Source of the DNA: Pararge aegeria
Taxonomy: Eukaryota > Arthropoda > Insecta > Lepidoptera > Nymphalidae
Direction: 5' to 3'
Assembly: GCF_905163445.1 (NCBI RefSeq)
Contig: NC_053201.1
Location: 5,838,001 to 5,902,000 of the forward strand
Length of the DNA: 64,000 bases
The position numbers and the translations under genes were made by a program. A model generated the notes under the pieces. That model ran no database searches. It was not told the DNA's origin and worked only from the letters and a program-made list of their open reading frames with translations. Below are positions 30,501-34,404 of the stretch, piece by piece. The stretch's first letter is position 1. Each line of letters starts with the position of its first letter.

Positions 30501-32678
30501 CTGTTTTAAATAAATTGACTATTTTAAGCAACTTTATTTTCAATTTAACTTTGCAATGATTTACAAGTGTATGTGTGTGCGTATGATTATGTATGACCAA
30601 TAAATATATAACAATATTATGTTATATGTTTTGATTAATATGAATAAAATAATATTTTTTTTGTTGCTATAGTGATTTGTGACCCCTTTGTTCAACGACC
30701 CCTGTGTGAACAGCTGAAGGCATAGTTTTCACTGTTTACCTATTTTTTATGACAAGTTTGGACAGTTATTTCTCTAAAAGTACCTATTGTCAAAAGTTTG
30801 TCATAATTATAACTTAGCGGCCAATTGGCGCACTGGGCAGCGACCCTGCTTTCTGAGTCCAAGGCTGTTGGTTCGATTCCCACAACTAGTAAATGTTTGT
30901 GATGAACATGAAAGTTTCAGTGTTGGGTACTACTAGTAATCTATACATTATAAGTATTTATGTATTATGTATATTATTCATAGAAATATTGACGGCCGAT
31001 TGGCGCAGTGAGCAGCGACCCTGCTTTCTGAGTTCAAGGCCGTGGGTTCGATTCCCACAACTGGAAAATGTTGGTGTGAAGAACATGAATGTTCTTCAGT
31101 GTCTGGGTGTTTATATGTATATTATAAGTATTAACGAATATTATTCATAAAAATATTCATCAGTCATCTTAGTACCCGTAACACAAGCTACGCTTACTTT
31201 GGGACTGGATGGTATGTGTATTGTCGTAGTATATTTATTTATTTATTTTCTTTGGGGCTAGATGACGATGTGCTTGTGATGTTTATTTATTCTCCATAAT
31301 ATTCTCCAAAGGCGTATGAAGTCTGCTGATCTGCACTTCGTCAGGGTGGGTGGTGGGTCACGGTCTAAACCTGTCTCATTCTGAAAGGCACCTGCCCTGT
31401 AGTTGGTCCATAATTAGTTAATAATAATGATAAGTTGAGTTAAAGTCTTGTAACTGATACAAGGGTTCATAGCCACGCCCGACGGCTTTGCGTGGTCTGA
31501 GATTTATGCCCGTTTTCACGACGAACAAGGCAATCATCTGCCTGAGATTCCTGAGCATACATCCAGTGGGGTGCACCGAGTTCCTTACCAGGGTATGCAT
31601 ACAGCAGGAGAATTGCATAAAATGGCAAAAATCCTCCATATAGCCATATCAATATTAGTGTAGGCAGTGCTTTTGTGCTTGTATGAAGTGCACGCCACAT
31701 CAATCGTTCAATAAAAGTTGTCACATTAAGAGTTTGTGTAGCTTTTGTTTTCTATAGACATCGCCTGAATCATTAGGTCCGTTACAAGCTATTTTTTTGC
31801 TGTTACCTTTGTGATTACAATGCATGGCATATGCTGAGCTTTACTGTACACCCTCTCTGTCTGAATTAAATGATGTTTTCTTATATTATAAGATGCACTT
31901 ATCTTGAGTAAAGGTCCAGACTCAGTGGTATTTTTAACTCATGGTGTTTATACGCCTGCACGAGGAAAGCTGGACACCCATGTACACACCGTGTGTGTGT
32001 GCTACTACCATCACTACAATTTAATGAGATATACCTTGACGTCTCTAGTATATACTTACTTTAATTTTTAAACTCGTGCGTTCATAGTATAAAATATTTC
32101 TTAAAGCGATACATAGAATGAGAAAGTCTTTATTGCAAGTAATAAAACAAAAGTTAACAAAACAAAATAAATATATATTTGCACACAGGCAGCCTTATCG
32201 CTTTAAGTGATGGTATTAGGACAGCTAAAAATATGTTTGAAACGATACACGAAAACAGAAATAATCGCATCCTATTGTAATCTGTTTCTGTCACTCATTT
32301 ATTCGTATTAGAATATGAATATTGTTAGACAGAAAATATCAAATATTTTTCATATAAAATTGTTGCTGCGTAACAAAGATTTACTATACTTTTCTTAACT
32401 AAATTGCTTTGCTTAGATTTACTATAGTTGTAACTTATAAACTACTCTTTGTTTAATAACTTGTGATGGTACTAAGGATGGCTTACAACTATTGATGCTT
32501 TGATAAATAATAATAAAACAGAAACCTTTCTTTATTATCAGACTTTACCATCCTTTGGTAAAGTCTGATAATAAAGAAAATTATCGTTTTGAAAAAATAA
32601 ATGCCTTCAAAATGTTTTACTGATCTTAAAAAGTTTTATCAATAAAACTCAAAATAAAAATCCTTACCTCAAAAACAT
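3393..32678 (-). CDS. dys: Dysfusion, bHLH-PAS transcription factor (11 coding exons)
   Basis: A DNA-binding bHLH-PAS activator of the NPAS4/dysfusion family. In Drosophila, Dysfusion dimerises with Tango (ARNT) in the nucleus and acts in tracheal fusion cells and leg joints; that role is inferred here. Coding exons in gene order: 32678-32668 (proposed), 16922-16741, 15643-15570, 15480-15391, 14685-14497, 14195-14011, 13216-13110, 9677-9527, 9227-8928, 5368-5220, 3583-3393. All have GT/AG borders and matching phases, giving 1,629 nt, 542 residues and a TAA stop. Residues about 4-64 are the bHLH, with the family signature KSTKGASKMRRDLINAEI. PAS-A starts near residue 90 (TQNGKLLYISENAAEYLG, then LLIHGDSVYDIID). 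PAS-B spans about 195-330 (HSMDMKILHIDANGEWYLGW). The Tyr/Pro-rich C-terminus (about 330-542) is probably the activation region. Identity is very secure from bHLH plus PAS; only exon 1 is uncertain. No frameshift or internal stop was seen. Confidence 0.9.
3632..3842 (-). mobile_element. Degenerate non-autonomous Helitron
   Basis: The reverse complement begins near TACTACTAATATAAATGCG and ends near GCGGACGAAGAACGCGGGCA. This matches the start and end of the Helitrons at 8,184 and 55,691, but the CTAG terminus is mutated. Confidence 0.55.
3983..4154 (-). mobile_element. Short non-autonomous Helitron
   Basis: The reverse complement starts TCTTTATATATATAT and ends GATCAGCTAG, placed exactly between A and T as Helitrons insert. 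The interior CACTGAACTCCTCCTAGACG is shared with the copy at 49,695. Confidence 0.8.
4288..4466 (+). mobile_element. Short Helitron sharing ends with the autonomous one
   Basis: It starts TCTATATATATATAAAAGAA and ends GTTCGCCGGGACAGCTAG between host A and T. The 5' end and AACTCAAGAACGGCTG match the autonomous Helitron at 34,263-39,548, so that element could have mobilised it. It abuts the A-rich tail of the SINE at 4,469. Confidence 0.85.
4469..4725 (-). mobile_element. SINE-A full-length copy
   Basis: Complete in reverse orientation, from the AATAAATAAATA tail to the CGGCCGTC head. The B-box GTGGGTTCGATTCCCAC is perfect. Confidence 0.9.
5220..5368 (-). CDS. dys: dys exon 10, C-terminal region
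   Basis: A 149-nt exon: SPLHYDAPPDIVINSNMYMY, then a His/Tyr-rich segment ending in Ile-Glu. The acceptor is TTTCAG and the donor is G|GTAACA. It is placed by phase and by its continuity with the Tyr/Pro-rich composition of exon 9. Confidence 0.87.
6605..6857 (-). mobile_element. SINE-A copy
   Basis: Near full length. The head reads GACAGCCGGTTGGCGCAGTG in sense orientation and the B-box is altered (GCTTCGATTCCC), so this is an older copy. Confidence 0.87.
8184..8452 (+). mobile_element. Non-autonomous Helitron
   Basis: It begins TCCCTACTAATATTATAAAT after A and ends GGCACATCTAG before T. A GC-rich hairpin (GCGGGCGAAGCCGC) lies just before the 3' end, as expected for a Helitron terminator. 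It abuts a SINE-A at 8,457. Confidence 0.85.
8457..8708 (-). mobile_element. SINE-A full-length copy
   Basis: Complete in reverse orientation. The body retains AGTAAGCTTAGCTTGTGTTA and the head GACAGCCGATTGGCGCAGT. Confidence 0.9.
8928..9227 (-). CDS. dys: dys exon 9, start of C-terminal region
   Basis: A 300-nt exon beginning Ser-Glu-Glu-Glu-Ala-Ser-Ile, then a Tyr/Gln/Pro-rich stretch (WLYQYYGYQNQPCGMLDPRC and onwards). It has no recognised domain, and composition suggests disordered activation sequence. An equally long plus-strand frame here is a shadow. Confidence 0.9.
9527..9677 (-). CDS. dys: dys exon 8, PAS-B and PAC strands
   Basis: A 151-nt exon with CCILLVKLQQRSGQFLWVHM and then VLQVKDAADTPRQFIVATNQ. 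These are the last strands of PAS-B and the PAC motif. The acceptor is TTACAG and the donor is AG|GTGAGA. Confidence 0.92.
10534..11040 (+). repeat. Widespread GTGCGAGTCGGACTC repeat, copy 1
   Basis: It opens AGTGCGAGTCGGACTCACGC and continues GAGTTCCGTACG. After about 330 bases of AT-rich sequence it resumes with GCAACAGAAATACATCATAA, TGAAAATTTCAACTG and GGTTCATAAGCTACAGCCT. The same blocks occur at 27,226-27,480. I know this repeat from many arthropod genomes but cannot name its class. Confidence 0.65.
11410..11614. mobile_element. hAT-like MITE with long terminal inverted repeats
   Basis: The arms GTGGCGTGCATAGAGGGTAT and onwards are nearly perfect inverted repeats of about 55 bp, around a 90-bp centre. 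The right terminus reads CAGTGGCGTGC in its own sense. ATTACAACC stands on both sides, consistent with an 8-bp hAT duplication plus one chance base. Confidence 0.8.
11963..12052 (-). repeat. RTE-like LINE 3' end fragment
   Basis: The reverse complement carries GACCTATTTCCAGCAGTGGACG and trails into a GATGATGA run. The same junction occurs at 18,692 and 62,705. Confidence 0.6.
12500..12741 (-). mobile_element. SINE-B copy
   Basis: Its body is visible in reverse (CACTACAGGGCACGGGTCTCC, CCGTCGTCCACTACGCTGGC). The tRNA-like head is eroded; AACTCGG and TATCACCGC remain. Confidence 0.8.
13110..13216 (-). CDS. dys: dys exon 7, PAS-B
   Basis: A 107-nt exon encoding GEWYLGWKKSELADVSWYQI and then LHWDSLREAQTKHRL, the central PAS-B helices. 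It enters completing an Asn codon and leaves in phase 1 at G|GTAAGT. Confidence 0.92.
13217..14010 (-). other. dys: dys intron 6
   Basis: A 794-bp intron. It is AT-rich with a poly-T tract near 13,800, and no element is recognised with confidence. Confidence 0.8.
14011..14195 (-). CDS. dys: dys exon 6, PAS-A end and start of PAS-B
   Basis: A 185-nt exon beginning VVLVRGHYVSYLPLC. It continues through FLASCTPLAMPETRECV into TTIHSMDMKILHIDA, the first PAS-B strand. It ends in phase 2 at AA|GTAAGT. Confidence 0.92.
14196..14496 (-). other. dys: dys intron 5
   Basis: A 301-bp intron with nothing recognisable beyond the splice sites. Confidence 0.85.
14497..14685 (-). CDS. dys: dys exon 5, PAS-A core
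   Basis: Sixty-three codons in phase 0, opening EDLLIHGDSVYDIID and including FCRMNVSRNARRQMRFGDQK. This is the helical and distal-strand part of PAS-A. The donor is AAA|GTAAGT. Confidence 0.92.
14686..15390 (-). other. dys: dys intron 4
   Basis: A 705-bp intron. AGGAGATGTTG and its inverse flank a 12-base spacer near 15,174-15,207. Nothing else is recognised. Confidence 0.8.
15391..15480 (-). CDS. dys: dys exon 4, start of PAS-A
   Basis: Thirty in-phase codons beginning Ala-Met-Asn-Gly-Phe with a run of four Met, then TQNGKLLYISENAAEYLGHS. This is the first strands of PAS-A. The acceptor is TTTTCAG and the donor is ATG|GTTTGT. Confidence 0.93.
15570..15643 (-). CDS. dys: dys exon 3, bHLH-PAS linker
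   Basis: This 74-nt exon joins in phase 1 to the bHLH exon (shared Val codon) and ends at AAG|GTATAT. It encodes the linker VFKSHDFSYQYKEQQPPTPN, which is characteristic of dysfusion orthologues. Confidence 0.92.
15940..16100 (+). repeat. Degenerate SINE-C copy
   Basis: A tRNA-like head remnant (CTGGCGAAGTGGTTGTG), then TTCTGAATGTTCTCTCTGATC and GTTGTGCCGCCAA, matching the order of motifs in the full copy at 22,883. Confidence 0.5.
16225..16340 (+). repeat. SINE-C fragment, partial duplicate of the one above
   Basis: It repeats TTCTGGATGTTCTCTGATCT, the adjoining CCGGCCAGAT and GTGCCGCCAA from the copy at 15,940-16,100. A local duplication or a second insertion would both explain it. Confidence 0.45.
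16436..16691 (-). mobile_element. SINE-A copy 178 bp from the dys bHLH donor
   Basis: Near full length in reverse; the head is partly damaged (CAAAGCCTTGGAAAGC shows a small deletion). It ends about 50 bp from the exon 2 donor site. Confidence 0.88.
16741..16922 (-). CDS. dys: dys exon 2, bHLH domain
   Basis: This 182-nt exon carries the entire basic helix-loop-helix. It begins after a pyrimidine-rich acceptor (TTCTAG) and ends CAG CAA G|GTGACC. The basic region plus helix 1 reads STKGASKMRRDLINAEI, the loop contains LLPLPPSTRQRLSQL, and helix 2 reads QLMALVCVYVRKMNYFQQ. This is the most conserved segment of the dysfusion family and is what identifies the gene. Confidence 0.93.
16960..17240 (+). 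repeat. Dispersed repeat with GTACCCTCTACGCACG
   Basis: It shares, in order, CTTATACTCCACACCGAACAG, ATCTTCG, CTCTACGCACG, GAGATGTT and CAATGAATAATTGTTAAG with 60,718-60,925. A shorter copy lies at 40,390-40,510. Class unknown. Confidence 0.55.
17278..17362 (-). mobile_element. SINE-B head fragment
   Basis: The tRNA-like part in reverse: GGGGTTCGAACTCGGCCCCC and CTAGGCTATCACCGC. The A-box TAGCCTAGTGGGT is clear in sense orientation. Confidence 0.8.
17440..17528 (+). repeat. LINE 3' tail with TCTA microsatellite
   Basis: TTGTGTGCAATAAAGAATTT runs into about six copies of ATCT. The same pre-tail ends the LINE at 21,572. Confidence 0.65.
17531..18043. repeat. Three tandem copies of a 170-bp repeat
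   Basis: Unit starts (TAGTAATTCA or CAGTAATTCA) fall at 17,531, 17,701 and 17,871, exactly 170 bp apart. The copies are nearly identical over their length. Each carries the palindromic AACCGTTAACCGGT-type core and CTAACTAGCTATTAG. The third decays near 18,030. Confidence 0.9.
18692..18866 (-). repeat. RTE-like LINE 3' end
   Basis: The reverse complement reads GTCGACCCCCAACGAGGTGG, through CCAGCAGTGGACGTC, to a GATGATGATGATGA tail. It matches the C-terminal end of the copy at 62,705-63,070. Confidence 0.75.
18890..19196 (-). mobile_element. SINE-B full-length copy
   Basis: The most complete reverse copy: body end GACCCATTACCGGCCCACTC through CTCAGGCATGCAGG to the B-box GGGATTCGAACTCGG and head TGCGCTATCACAGC. 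Confidence 0.85.
19684..19803 (-). mobile_element. SINE-A 3' half, split by a LINE
   Basis: The tail and body (AGTAAGCGTAGCTTGTGTTA) stop at CATAAATAC and resume at 21,573. Together the two pieces make one full SINE-A. Confidence 0.92.
19771..21246 (+). CDS. LINE reverse transcriptase with SINE-derived start
   Basis: A single open frame of 491 codons. The first 11 residues (MNNFMNNIHKY, 19,771-19,803) are SINE-A sequence; from Leu-Asp-Ser onward it is LINE. Reverse transcriptase motifs in order: FRPISILPFLSKVLERIV, SPFQSGFRQGHST, LLDFSNAFNNV (catalytic Asp), GVPQGGVLSPLLFSI and FYADDLQIY (catalytic Asp pair). A C-terminal region with RLWNSLPDDIRQAKSLPLF is typical of CR1-group elements. The apurinic endonuclease domain is lost through 5' truncation, so it cannot move on its own. 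No stop or frameshift, hence a young insertion. Whether the SINE-derived ATG is ever used is unknown. Confidence 0.88.
   Translation: MNNFMNNIHKYLDSLAPILLHLFNYSLSTCTFPSSWRKAFVIPLSKIANPTTLSHFRPISILPFLSKVLERIVNQQLTLFLTKNNVLSPFQSGFRQGHSTVTALIKVCDDIRKGMESKLVTILVLLDFSNAFNNVNYDLLLALLRSKVNVSSEAIDWFQSYLFGRQQCVRFDGKCSSFSPLTAGVPQGGVLSPLLFSILINSVSSVISSSFHFYADDLQIYSSETTDGISSAICKLNTDLANICNWCKSYGLAVNPVKSQVIVIGNRNLLTKINNLPSVYFDGVALPYCNTVRNLGLTIDSSFSWGPHVSEVGRKICATIGYLRRWKNLLPIKTKIALANSILLPVIDYGDACYLDLSQDLLNKLDRLQNLCIRFIFGLRKFDRISQFRAELKWLSVGQRREMHALSLLYRILFLPQTTPYLKERFTFFDNNRLRSCTDSKLQVPYSRTKYYSNSFTANCVRLWNSLPDDIRQAKSLPLFKSRLKNYFLCM
19804..21572 (+). mobile_element. 5'-truncated non-LTR retrotransposon (CR1/Jockey group) nested in SINE-A
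   Basis: It is bounded by the 7-bp duplication TAAATAC (19,797-19,803 and 21,573-21,579) and ends in a TTA repeat tail, as target-primed reverse transcription leaves. The 3' UTR has ATCGCTTTAGCGAT, able to form a small hairpin, then AAGACCGCC and GTGTGCAATAAAG. The 5' part (ORF1, endonuclease) is missing. Confidence 0.9.
21573..21716 (-). mobile_element. SINE-A 5' half, split by a LINE
   Basis: It contains the tRNA-like head with intact B-box (TTGTGGGAATCGAACCCACG in reverse) and ends GCCAATCGGCCGT. Confidence 0.92.
21927..22240 (-). mobile_element. SINE-C copy interrupted by another repeat
   Basis: The body end is CCACTACAAGTTAGCCATTG, then AATCTCACCTGGTGGTAAG. About 22,040-22,180 is foreign sequence (TTACCTCCGACCCTTGGACA). 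SINE-C resumes with CGCTTAGCGGCACGTCTTTG. Confidence 0.65.
22883..23193 (+). mobile_element. SINE-C full-length copy
   Basis: The reference copy for the family. The tRNA-like head has A-box CCTGGCGCAACGGTG and B-box GGGGTTCGAATCCCG. The body has TTTTCTCTGGTCTGGTCTGC, CGACAAAGACGTGCTGCTAA and GACTGCATCATCACTTACCA, and the end is AGGGCTAACTTGTAGTGG. Confidence 0.85.
23433..23694 (-). mobile_element. SINE-B copy
   Basis: Near full length in reverse, from AACCCATTACAGGGCACAG to GGGCTATAACCGC. The middle has a deletion after the GGGCACAG block. Confidence 0.85.
23770..24060. promoter_or_regulatory. Candidate conserved non-coding block in dys intron 1
   Basis: About 290 bp with none of the repeat words seen around it and a mixed, less AT-biased composition. 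It includes homeodomain-like AATTAATAAAG and CATTAAATCC, CCAATCATCG and GGCCGACCGACGCG. It has no open frame with a recognisable protein. The enhancer role is inference from composition and position. Confidence 0.3.
24176..24414 (-). mobile_element. SINE-A copy with internal deletion
   Basis: About 20 bp of the AAATATTCAT region is missing after GGTACTAAGATAGCTG. Head and tail are otherwise intact. Confidence 0.88.
24495..24640 (-). mobile_element. SINE-B 3' portion
   Basis: The body end (CAACCCATTATTGGCCCACT, CCGTAGTCCACCACGCTGGC) is well preserved. The head is absent. Confidence 0.8.
25195..25362 (+). repeat. LINE 3' tail with ATC repeat end
   Basis: Homologous to 1,015-1,150 in opposite orientation. 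It ends TTATCATCATCAC, a short ATC-type tail. Confidence 0.55.
25363..25735 (+). pseudogene. Truncated LINE, C-terminal end of the polyprotein
   Basis: The frame encodes ILTFFGHVSRRDKDSIERLV, then GRIEGTKSRGRSR and a stop. After the break, CARKAAAREEWRRIVKRATT follows. These are the usual last residues of RTE/CR1-type LINE proteins. The 3' UTR ends AATAAAACATTTTTGAAC followed by a TTGAATTTGAATTT tail. Only the last tenth or so of the protein is left, and it has a stop. Confidence 0.7.
25949..26080 (-). mobile_element. Helitron 3' end fragment
   Basis: The reverse complement ends CGCGGGCGTCAGCTAG before T. The 5' TC end is not found, so the copy is truncated. Confidence 0.6.
26631..26685. repeat. 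Perfect 25-bp hairpin with 5-nt loop
   Basis: The arms are 26,631-26,655 and 26,661-26,685 and the loop is TAGAT. Pairing is perfect. It lies in AT-rich intron sequence with no repeat family around it. Confidence 0.92.
27226..27480 (+). repeat. Widespread GTGCGAGTCGGACTC repeat, copy 2
   Basis: The better-kept copy: AAGTGCGAGTCGGACTCGCG, CACTAAGGGTTCCGTA, GCCAACAGAAATATAT, CTATCACGGTTCATGAGATA and GACAGCGGAGTCTTAGTC in order. A third remnant is at about 33,868-33,930. Confidence 0.7.
28060..29000. repeat. Diverged local repeat carrying TATCGATA palindromes
   Basis: The block AATACCTTTATCGATA, followed by GGGCATCGA and GTGCCGGTACTT, recurs at about 28,266, 28,460 and 28,871. It is preceded each time by an AGTTAAGCCAATTGAC-type word. 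TTTTACGAGATCACTATTG and GAGTGCAGTTT recur at 28,090 and 28,556. Spacings are 193 and 411 bp. Confidence 0.75.
29637..30030 (+). mobile_element. SINE-A copy with a 120-bp insertion
   Basis: The head and first body segment end at CTGTATTTTAC. About 29,775-29,900 is unrelated AT-rich sequence, and the SINE resumes at TGTATATTATAAATATT through to its tail. Confidence 0.85.
30817..30990 (+). mobile_element. SINE-A copy, first of a head-to-tail pair
   Basis: It runs from GCGGCCAATTGGCGCACTGG to TTCATAGAAATATT, where it is cut off by the next SINE head. It is more diverged than its neighbour, hence older. Confidence 0.88.
30991..31246 (+). mobile_element. SINE-A copy, second of a head-to-tail pair
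   Basis: A full copy inserted into the first one's body at AAATATT. A further scrap of SINE-A end (GGGGCTAGATGACGATGTG) follows at 31,256-31,290. Confidence 0.9.
31302..31413 (+). mobile_element. SINE-B 3' portion
   Basis: CTGCTGATCTGCACTTCGTC and GGTCTAAACCTGTCTCATTC, ending with CCCTGTAGTTGG, match the 3' body of the family. Confidence 0.7.
31467..31711 (-). pseudogene. Unidentified short ORF with one membrane segment
   Basis: An open frame encodes a stretch beginning MWRALHTSTKALPTLILIWL (ATG at about 31,700), then GFLPFYAILLLYAYPG and a charged tail. The Arg/Ser/Thr-rich start and single hydrophobic helix resemble a small mitochondrial inner-membrane protein, but I recognise no family. 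No acceptor, intron, poly-A or polyadenylation context ties it to a gene. It may be a gene fragment or chance. Confidence 0.2.
32130..32225 (-). repeat. LINE 3' tail fragment
   Basis: The reverse complement reads AAAGCGATAAGGCTGCCTGT, then GTGCAAATATATATTTATTT and GCAATAAAGACTT. This is the same layout as the 3' end of the LINE at 21,429-21,572. Confidence 0.65.
32527..32579. repeat. Perfect 24-bp hairpin with 5-nt loop
   Basis: The arms are 32,527-32,550 and 32,556-32,579 and the loop is TCCTT. It lies about 90 bp downstream of the proposed dys start-exon donor, inside intron 1. Confidence 0.92.
32668..32678 (-). CDS. dys: dys proposed coding exon 1 (start codon)
   Basis: Eleven coding bases (Met-Phe-Leu plus two bases) lie between a good insect start context (CAAAATG) and a donor reading AG|GTAAGG. 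The two left-over bases match the one base that opens exon 2, giving Arg before Phe-Glu-Pro-Thr-Lys. The leader upstream (32,679 to about 32,900) has one short upstream ORF near 32,730. The evidence is the start context, donor and phase only. A different first exon elsewhere cannot be excluded, because a three-codon exon carries no homology signal. Confidence 0.5.
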
Positions 32679-32869
32679 TTTGGTGAGCGGTAATCAAACA
32701 GAACTCAAGTCACAACACAAACTCAATTTAATTCCATTTCAGAAATGCGAAATAAAAAAAAAACAAACACGACCACACAGTTAGAACGAAGGAGTCCCAA
32801 TGATTACAATAACAACCCTAATAAAAAATCACTAATTTATCGTCAAAATATAACCATAAAAGGAGCCAT

Positions 32870-33350
32870 AAACGGCACGTGCCTGACATAATTCAACACC
32901 TATACAACACAGAGCGTCCGAAGCACGATCCGAAAAAAAAAATCTATTTTAATTCAAAACTAATGATAACGCGTCGATATATGCGTGAGCTTTTTATTAG
33001 AATGAGATTAGACCGATCCTTAAGCTTGAATACTCCCGTGCGCGAGCGCATCGGGACAGCGACTATAAAAAGCCTCCAACAAAGCCTCTCTTTCCCGCTC
33101 GAGTTGTTTTTTTGTTTTTCTCTCGAAACGCACCTTAACGAGTCCGGCGTGCTGGGGGACATACAATTTCAAAACTGTCTTAAACACTTTTGACTTGTCA
33201 TCCGAAAAAAGTGGCTTTCGTTTTAAGGGAAAAAAGAAAATTTAAGGCTTCATTTTAGGGCGCATTAATGGTGTGCAACAAGGACGGATATACCGAGCGT
33301 TTTTCCGTTGTTTCGGCGCGAGTGGAATAGAATGAGTCTGCGTTGCGCGT
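32870..33350. promoter_or_regulatory. GC-richer promoter-like segment upstream of dys
   Basis: This stretch stands out from its AT-rich flanks, with several CpGs (GTGCGCGAGCGCATCGGGAC, CGGACCGGGTTGCG at the edge). A plus-strand TATAAAA sits at 33,064-33,070 and a weaker minus-strand TAATAAAAA at 32,990-33,000. Position relative to the proposed first exon suggests the dys core promoter or proximal enhancer. Reading frames here have no recognised protein. Confidence 0.4.
32874..32883. promoter_or_regulatory. Palindromic E-box GGCACGTGCC upstream of dys
   Basis: A perfect 10-bp palindrome containing CACGTG. Its core ACGTG is the target of bHLH-PAS/Tango dimers. It lies about 200 bp upstream of the proposed dys ATG. 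Self-regulation by Dysfusion-Tango is inference. Confidence 0.35.
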
Positions 33351-34262
33351 ATTGCTTCAAATTAATGAGTTCGAAAGGGACGTAAATAACATTGTAATTA
33401 CGGACCGGGTTGCGTAAAAGAGATGATAGTATAATGAGTGTAATGACATTTATTGATACTCAAGTGCGTCTTGCTGTGCGACGATTTGCGAAGAGGCATG
33501 TGTTGTATCTTGATACGGAATCTAATAAGATTTTAATGAGACATTGAGTGGCGCGGTTTATATCCAGTTACGATCTTTTGTTTCTAGTAATCGCATAACA
33601 ATTAACAAGTGCTTATATCAACTTATGATAGCTAGTTTCTAGTGGGCATTCTTTGCATAATTTATGCTATTGAAAGATAATTTACTACATGTAAAAGTAT
33701 TTGATTGGATATGAAGTTGTAGAGAATTAGATATGCACTTGTCTCTTGCATTGAGGAAGGAGTTATATAATGATTAAATGGTTAAGTCTATAAATATCTA
33801 ATATAAGTCTACAAATATACGTAAATGTAATGATGTTATGGTATAAGAGGATTTAAAACTAGCTTATTCCGAGTTGCACACGAAGGGTTCTGTATCTAGG
33901 TTCAATATGAAACATAACGAAAACACAAATATCTATTATCGAGGGAAAGTGCAAAGCAAAATGATTGATTGGATATAATTTAATTATTTGGTAATAAATA
34001 ATTTTAGTGTGATTTCACAAAGGAAGTGCTTGACAATTGACATAGACATAATAGGGGATAGTCTTCCTATATTAAAAAAAAACTAAAGGACCACTTCCTA
34101 TAGGAATACTGTGGTACTGTTTAAACTTAGTTATTATTTTTTTTTTTCCTTTGCTCTTTTTTGTGTTAGTTTAGCTAGTTTTGTTCTATAGTATATATTG
34201 TCAACATTTTTAATATTATTTTATATATAATTTAAGTATTTGTTTTTTTAATTTATTCTAAA
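33351..34262. other. Upstream of dys, no gene seen
   Basis: AT-rich sequence with a small remnant of the GTGCGAGTCGG repeat (33,868-33,930). A stretch around 34,070-34,262 looks like a LINE 3' UTR, into which the Helitron may have inserted. No coding signal. Confidence 0.55.
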
Positions 34263-34404
34263 CTAGCTGACCCGGCGAACTTTGTTCCGCCTTAATGTCA
34301 ATAAATAAGCAGATTTTTTTTTTATTGGAAAAAATACAAAAAAAATTAAATTTCTACATCAATCATTCATAATTATTTCTGTATTTTAGTACATAGGTTG
34401 CTCT

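Larger units (their letters stand above)
16923..32667 (-). other. dys: dys intron 1 (proposed, 15.7 kb)
   Basis: This span is bounded by the bHLH exon acceptor and the proposed start exon. It has no host coding exon that I recognise. It contains a 170-bp tandem repeat, a LINE inside a SINE, several SINE-B and SINE-C copies, TATCGATA-bearing repeats, two long perfect hairpins and a candidate conserved non-coding block. Long first introns of developmental regulators often hold enhancers; that is inference here. Confidence 0.5.

Noticed and set aside
33064..33070. Plus-strand TATAAAA as the promoter of a plus-strand gene
   Set aside because: No downstream plus-strand exon or protein match was found before the Helitron; kept only as part of a promoter-like block.
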